Assembly (NCBI RefSeq): GCF_001976145.1
Contig: NZ_MOXD01000001.1
Span: forward strand, 186,001-250,000
Source: Serratia oryzae
Lineage (GTDB): Bacteria; Pseudomonadota; Gammaproteobacteria; Enterobacterales; Enterobacteriaceae
Reading direction: 5' to 3'
DNA: 64,000 nt
The notes beneath the pieces were generated by a model that saw only the letters and a list, made by a program, of their open reading frames with translations, was not told where the DNA came from and did not search any database. The position numbers were made by a program, and so were the translations under genes. Positions 59,702 to 64,000 of this stretch are shown in pieces (position 1 is the stretch's first letter; each line of letters begins with the position of its first letter).

Positions 59702-60277
59702 TCAATGAGACATGCCCGCGTTTTTATGTGTGCCGTTCTTCAACATGATTTGTCTCAGTGACTGCCACAAACGTTCTTTATCGCTGTCTTTTAAGTTGGC
59801 TTGTTCCACCGTTTTCATAAAGGCGGCGCGATCGGTGAATTGCCCATCCTGGGTTAAGGTTTGGCTGATCCCAGTCAGAATTGCGGTGCTTAAAACGCCG
59901 ATCTTCACTCTTATCTGCTCGAGCGGAGCGGGTTGCCAGCCTGTTTCAGGTGAGGAAAGCCAGTCGGCTCGGTAGCGATATTGAATCGCCTTGGCGGCAT
60001 CCATTTGCGCCTGTATGAATGGCTTCACTGATTCGCCATCTAGCCCGAGTTTTTCAGCCTCGGCGGCTGAGTTTGCCAGCACTTTGGCTTCCTGCGGCAA
60101 ATCCTCAATCGCAAGGTGATGTTGCGCTTTGTATCCTGCAACATCTTTCATATGGGATAAACGCTGGTTAATCAGTGACGCGACATCGGCGCTTTGCGTT
60201 GGCATCGCTAGCGTGGTTACAGAAAAAAATAATCCAGTCCAAAGCAGCAGTAGCTTTGCGGAGGTTTTTCTATCCAT
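59702..60277 (-). CDS. Secreted chorismate mutase (AroQ-gamma type)
   Basis: 191 residues with a signal peptide (MDRKTSAKLLLLWTGLFFSV, ending near TLA). All-helical AroQ fold: SLINQRLSHMKDVAGYKAQH and IQAQMDAAKAIQYRYRADW carry the arginine, lysine and glutamine residues expected in the active site. It converts chorismate to prephenate in the periplasm, a place where the role is unclear. ATG 60277 is chosen (AGGTGAGATTA just upstream; signal peptide begins there). It lies next to the nifJ-type gene. Confidence 0.85.
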   Translation of the reverse strand: MDRKTSAKLLLLWTGLFFSVTTLAMPTQSADVASLINQRLSHMKDVAGYKAQHHLAIEDLPQEAKVLANSAAEAEKLGLDGESVKPFIQAQMDAAKAIQYRYRADWLSSPETGWQPAPLEQIRVKIGVLSTAILTGISQTLTQDGQFTDRAAFMKTVEQANLKDSDKERLWQSLRQIMLKNGTHKNAGMSH

Positions 60278-60366
60278 TAATCTCACCTGTTTTTTACTGA
60301 TGCCAATAACCCGGAATGGCAAACCCAATTGCGATGAGGGCGCGAACCAGTCGCGCCCTGAGAGGA

Positions 60367-63300
60367 TTACTCTGCCGCTGACTTCTCGGCTTTACCCGCC
60401 AGCAGGCTGAGGAAATCGTACTTTTCCTTCAGCTCTTTTTCCGCGGCTTGATACAGCGCTGCGGCCACGTCGGGCTGCTGTGTATTAAGGCGACGGAAAC
60501 GCTGCTCCTTGTTTAAGGTTGCGGCCAGATCGCTGTTAGGTGGGCGCGAGTCCAACACCAACGGCAGTTTGCCTTCATCGGCCCGGCGCGGATCGAAGCG
60601 GTATAACGGCCAGAAGCCCGTGGCGGTTAACTGCTTCATCTGTTCATGGCTGAGCGCCAGATCGTAGCCATGCTCTTCGCACGGGCTGTAAGCGATAATC
60701 AACGACGGGCCGGGGTAGGCTTCCGCTTCCTGAATCGCCTTCACTGTCTGGTTTAGCTGTGCGCCCAGCGAGATCTGCGCCACATACACGTGGCCATACA
60801 TCATCATGCTGACGCCGAGATCCTTGCGTGCCTTGCGTTTACCGTGTTCACCGAACTTGGTCACCGCCCCCAGAGGGGTGGCTTTGGATTGCTGCCCGCC
60901 GGTATTGGAGTAGCACTGCGTATCCAGCACCAGCACGTTGACGTTTTCCGTCAGGCTCAGCACGTGATCCAACCCACCAAAGCCGATATCGTAAGCCCAG
61001 CCATCGCCGCCAATCAGCCAGATGGATTTATCCACCAGGTAATCAGCATCGGTGGCTAACTGCTTGGCTTCGTCGCCAGCCATATTGGCTAACAGGTGGC
61101 GCAATTCGGCAATCTGCTGGCGGCGCGCTTCTGGCGCGATGTCTGCGGCCTGCAAGGCGCTCACCAATGGGGCGGGCAGTTGCGGTGCCAGGGTTTCCAG
61201 CAAGCGCAGCACGCGGCTGCGATGCTGATCCACCGTTAAGCGGAAACCTAAACCAAACTCGGCATTGTCTTCAAACAGCGAGTTGGCCCAGGCCGGGCCG
61301 CGTCCTGCGGCATTGGTGGTATAAGGCGTGGTGGGCAGGTTGCCACCATAGATGGAAGAACAACCGGTGGCGTTGGCGATCAGCAGGCGATCGCCGTAAA
61401 GCTGCGTCAGCAATTTGATATACGGCGTTTCGCCACAGCCGGAACAGGCACCAGAGTATTCGAACAGCGGCGAAATCAGCTGCGACGTGCGGATATCGAT
61501 ACGTTCCATCTGGGCGGGATCGATTTCCGGCAGTTGCAGGAAGAAGTCGTAATGGGCTTTTTCTTCCGCCAGATGTTCCAGGCGCGAAGCCATGTTGATC
61601 GCTTTGATTTCCGGGTTCTGGCGATCTTTCGCCGGGCAGACCTCCACGCACAGGTTACAGCCGGTGCAATCCTCCGGAGCGACCTGCAGCACATATTTTT
61701 GGCCTCGCATATCGCGCGCTTTTACATCCAAGGATTGCAGCGAGGCAGGCGCATGCTCCATCGCCTGCGGCTGAACCACTTTGGCGCGAATGGCGGAATG
61801 CGGGCAGGCGGCAACGCAGTGGTTGCACTGAGTGCACAAATCCGGCTGCCAGATCGGGATCTCTTCGGCAATATTACGTTTTTCCCATTGGGTGGTGCCC
61901 ACGGGCCAGGTGCCGTCCGGCGGGAAGGCTGACACCGGCAAGGCATCGCCAAGCCCGGCCAACATGGCGGCGGTAACGGTTTTGACAAAGTCTGGCGCCG
62001 TATCGGCAACCACCGGTGGGCGCAGCGGGCTGCTGCTACTGATAGGGTGCAGCGGGATCGCCGTCAACGCATGCAAAGTCGCACCCAACGCCTGCCAGTT
62101 ACGTTCAACAATCTCCGGGCCTTTATTGCTGTAGCTGCGGGCAATGGCATCCTGTAACTGTTGCAGCGCCACGTCACCGGGCAAGATTTGCGTCAGGTGG
62201 AAAAACGCCATCTGCATCACGGTGTTGATGCGGGCACCTAACTGGCATTCGCGCGCCAGTTTGGCGGCGTTGATAATGTAGAACTTTGCCTGGCGCTGGT
62301 GCAGCAGTGCCTGCACTTCCTGCGGCAGGCGTGCCCAAACCTCTTCGGCGCTATACGGCGTGTTCAGAAGGAAAGTGCCGCCCGGTTTCAGGCGTTCTAC
62401 CATTTGGTATTTGTCGATAAATTGCCACTGGTGGCAACCGACAAAATCGGCCTGAGTGATCAGATAGGCTGAATTGATCGGTTTTTCACTGACCCGCAGG
62501 TGCGAAACGGTTAACCCACCGGCCTTTTTCGAGTCGTAGACAAAATAGCCCTGTGCGTACAGCGGGGTACTGTTGCCGATGATTTTGATGTTGTTTTTGG
62601 TGGCGGACACCGAACCGTCGCTGCCCAGGCCATAGAACAAGGCTTCCAGCGAGGCGCTCGCAGGAAGAACTTCGCTACTCAGTGGCAGGGAAAGGCCGGT
62701 CACATCGTCGAAAATCCCCACGGTAAAGCGCGAGCGGGGCCGCTCCTGCATCAACTCATCGAATATCGCCATTACGCAGTCCGGGCCGAATTCTTTGGAA
62801 GACAGCCCATAACGCCCACCAATCACCCGCGGCAGCGTGGCGCGCTCACCACGGCTGAAGGCTTCCGCCAGCGCGGTCATCACGTCCAGATACAGCGGTT
62901 CTGCCAGCGCGCCGGGTTCCTTGGTGCGATCGAGCACGGCAATTTTTTGCACGCTTTCCGGCAACATGGCGAGCAGATGCTGGGCAGAGAACGGCCGGAA
63001 CAGGCGCACTTTTAACACGCCAACTTTTTCGCCACGCGTCAGCAGCGTGTCGATCACCTCTTCGCAAGTGCCGATGGCCGATCCCATCAGGATCACCACA
63101 CGCTCGGCCTGCGGATGGCCATAATACTCAAACGGCTGATAGCGGCGGCCGGTCAGTTGGGCAAATGCCTCCATCGCTGCGCTGACGTGGTGGTAAGTTT
63201 GGTCGTACCACGGGTTGGTGGCCTCGCGCGCTTGGAAATAGGTATCCGGGTTGGCAGAGGTGCCGCGCACCACCGGATGATCCGGCGACAGCGCGCGGCT

Positions 63301-63900
63301 ACGGTGCGCATCAATCGCTGCCTGCGGCAGCATTTGCAGCAGCGTCTCATTGCTCAGCGGCACGATCTTGTTGATTTCGTGGGAGGTGCGGAAGCCATCA
63401 AAGAAATGGATGAACGGGATACGGCTGTTCAGCGTGGCCGTTTGGGCGATCAGAGCAAAGTCCTGCGCTTCCTGAACGTTGCTGGCGCACAGCATGGCGC
63501 AGCCGGTTTGGCGCACTGCCATCACGTCGGAATGATCGCCGAAGATCGAAAGCGCGTGGGTGGCGACGGTGCGTGCCGCCACGTGCAGGACAAAGGGCGT
63601 TAATTCCCCGGCCAACTTGTACAGGGAAGGGATCATCAGCAGCAATCCCTGAGAGGAGGTGAACGAGGTCGACAGCGCTCCGGTCTGCAGCGCCCCGTGC
63701 ACGGTGGCGATGGCCCCGCCCTCAGACTGCATTTCCACGACGCGCGGCACATCACCCCAGATATTTTTTCTGCCATCGCCAGCCCAGGAGTCCGCCTGTT
63801 CTGCCATGGTTGAACTTGGGGTAATGGGATAAATGGCAATCACTTCATTGGTGCGATAGGCCACGGAGGCGACAGCGTTATTACCATCGGTAGTTATCAT
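60367..63900 (-). CDS. nifJ: Pyruvate:ferredoxin (flavodoxin) oxidoreductase
   Basis: 1177 residues, close to E. coli YdbK (also called NifJ/PFOR). Oxidises pyruvate to acetyl-CoA and CO2 while reducing flavodoxin or ferredoxin. Order: pyrimidine-binding domain with YPITPSSTMAEQ, gamma domain (YYGHPQAERVVILMGSAIGT), two 4Fe-4S motifs (CTQCNHCVAACPH; CTGCNLCVEVCP), and the TPP domain (GDGWAYDIGFGGLDHVL, VLVLDTQCYSNTGGQ) with further cluster cysteines (CSGCGETPY). ATG 63900 gives the conserved MITTDGNNAVASVAY and follows AAAGGTACC. A palindrome lies in its promoter region. Confidence 0.96.
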   Translation of the reverse strand: MITTDGNNAVASVAYRTNEVIAIYPITPSSTMAEQADSWAGDGRKNIWGDVPRVVEMQSEGGAIATVHGALQTGALSTSFTSSQGLLLMIPSLYKLAGELTPFVLHVAARTVATHALSIFGDHSDVMAVRQTGCAMLCASNVQEAQDFALIAQTATLNSRIPFIHFFDGFRTSHEINKIVPLSNETLLQMLPQAAIDAHRSRALSPDHPVVRGTSANPDTYFQAREATNPWYDQTYHHVSAAMEAFAQLTGRRYQPFEYYGHPQAERVVILMGSAIGTCEEVIDTLLTRGEKVGVLKVRLFRPFSAQHLLAMLPESVQKIAVLDRTKEPGALAEPLYLDVMTALAEAFSRGERATLPRVIGGRYGLSSKEFGPDCVMAIFDELMQERPRSRFTVGIFDDVTGLSLPLSSEVLPASASLEALFYGLGSDGSVSATKNNIKIIGNSTPLYAQGYFVYDSKKAGGLTVSHLRVSEKPINSAYLITQADFVGCHQWQFIDKYQMVERLKPGGTFLLNTPYSAEEVWARLPQEVQALLHQRQAKFYIINAAKLARECQLGARINTVMQMAFFHLTQILPGDVALQQLQDAIARSYSNKGPEIVERNWQALGATLHALTAIPLHPISSSSPLRPPVVADTAPDFVKTVTAAMLAGLGDALPVSAFPPDGTWPVGTTQWEKRNIAEEIPIWQPDLCTQCNHCVAACPHSAIRAKVVQPQAMEHAPASLQSLDVKARDMRGQKYVLQVAPEDCTGCNLCVEVCPAKDRQNPEIKAINMASRLEHLAEEKAHYDFFLQLPEIDPAQMERIDIRTSQLISPLFEYSGACSGCGETPYIKLLTQLYGDRLLIANATGCSSIYGGNLPTTPYTTNAAGRGPAWANSLFEDNAEFGLGFRLTVDQHRSRVLRLLETLAPQLPAPLVSALQAADIAPEARRQQIAELRHLLANMAGDEAKQLATDADYLVDKSIWLIGGDGWAYDIGFGGLDHVLSLTENVNVLVLDTQCYSNTGGQQSKATPLGAVTKFGEHGKRKARKDLGVSMMMYGHVYVAQISLGAQLNQTVKAIQEAEAYPGPSLIIAYSPCEEHGYDLALSHEQMKQLTATGFWPLYRFDPRRADEGKLPLVLDSRPPNSDLAATLNKEQRFRRLNTQQPDVAAALYQAAEKELKEKYDFLSLLAGKAEKSAAE

Positions 63901-63927
63901 TTCTGGTACCTTTCTGTGCTCATAACG

Positions 63928-63949
63928 CTGCAAAAGCGATCTTTTGCAG
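63928..63949. promoter_or_regulatory. Palindrome upstream of the pyruvate:flavodoxin oxidoreductase gene
   Basis: CTGCAAAAG and CTTTTGCAG face each other around CGAT, 28 bp before the start codon. It may be an operator or a leader hairpin. The binding factor is unknown. No perfect FNR or SoxS site is seen in the short part of the promoter visible. Confidence 0.5.
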
Positions 63950-64000
63950 TAATGTTTAAAGTCTAACAGAGGGATATCGGCACGCTTTATCGCGTTTGTG

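Overview
The window reads as an enterobacterial chromosome, most likely Serratia or a close relative in the Yersiniaceae. The support is the gene content and E. coli-like order of the core blocks (thrS-infC-rpmI-rplT-pheMST-ihfA; lapAB-pyrF-yciH-osmB; sapABCDF; pspF/pspABC-ycjXF-tyrR-tpx-ycjG-mpaA; mppA-zntB-fnrS; ttcA), together with ERIC-type repeats and an extra pectate lyase. This is inferred from remembered family sequences; no search was run.

Layout. 1-7.4 kb is the right end of a contractile-tail prophage or tailocin: baseplate J protein, a second baseplate/tail protein, an 814-residue leucine-rich-repeat tail fibre that is AT-rich, a small acidic protein, a second tail fibre, its assembly chaperone and two unrecognised small genes. 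7.5-15 kb is the translation block, with the ThrRS operator, an infC gene starting at AUU, the pheM leader and attenuator, and ihfA. 15-16.4 kb is a decayed junction with gene debris and an ERIC element. 16.4-21.4 kb carries pgpB, lapAB, a small ribbon-helix-helix gene, a DUF1471 gene, pyrF, yciH and osmB. 21.8-27.5 kb is a sugar-phosphate and glycyl-radical cluster: an AraD-type epimerase, a DeoR regulator, ybiW/ybiY and fsaA, with a perfect FNR box between the divergent ybiY and fsaA. 27.5-36 kb has cstA, rnb, ydeP, a YbhB-family protein, an AraC regulator and the remnant of a LysR gene. 36-42.3 kb holds fabI and the sap peptide-uptake operon. A pectate lyase sits between sapA and pspF (42.5-43.9 kb). 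44.2-57.2 kb is the psp stress system, ycjXF, tyrR, tpx, murein-peptide recycling genes (ycjG, mpaA, mppA) and zntB. The FNR-controlled small RNA FnrS follows at 57.3 kb. The end carries a VOC protein, ttcA with a Rac-type prophage scar, a secreted chorismate mutase and a pyruvate:flavodoxin oxidoreductase.

How the genes work together. Envelope functions dominate the middle (Sap, Psp, LapAB, OsmB, PgpB, and murein-peptide recycling by YcjG/MpaA/MppA). Anaerobic functions form a second theme (FnrS, YbiW/YbiY, the pyruvate:flavodoxin oxidoreductase), and FNR sites are visible at two of these loci.

The most unusual signal is in the tail region. A bacterial Ig-like (Big_2) domain appears to be divided between two separately translated tail proteins: its N-terminal strands end the protein at 1324-2115 and its C-terminal strands begin the LRR fibre at 2159. 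This suggests the fibre is attached by complementation of a split Ig fold. Other notable points are an ERIC element supplying the C-terminus of a gene, an ERIC inside the pheM-pheS leader, a large nested palindrome between tyrR and tpx, an internally deleted LysR gene, and an integrase scar beside ttcA.
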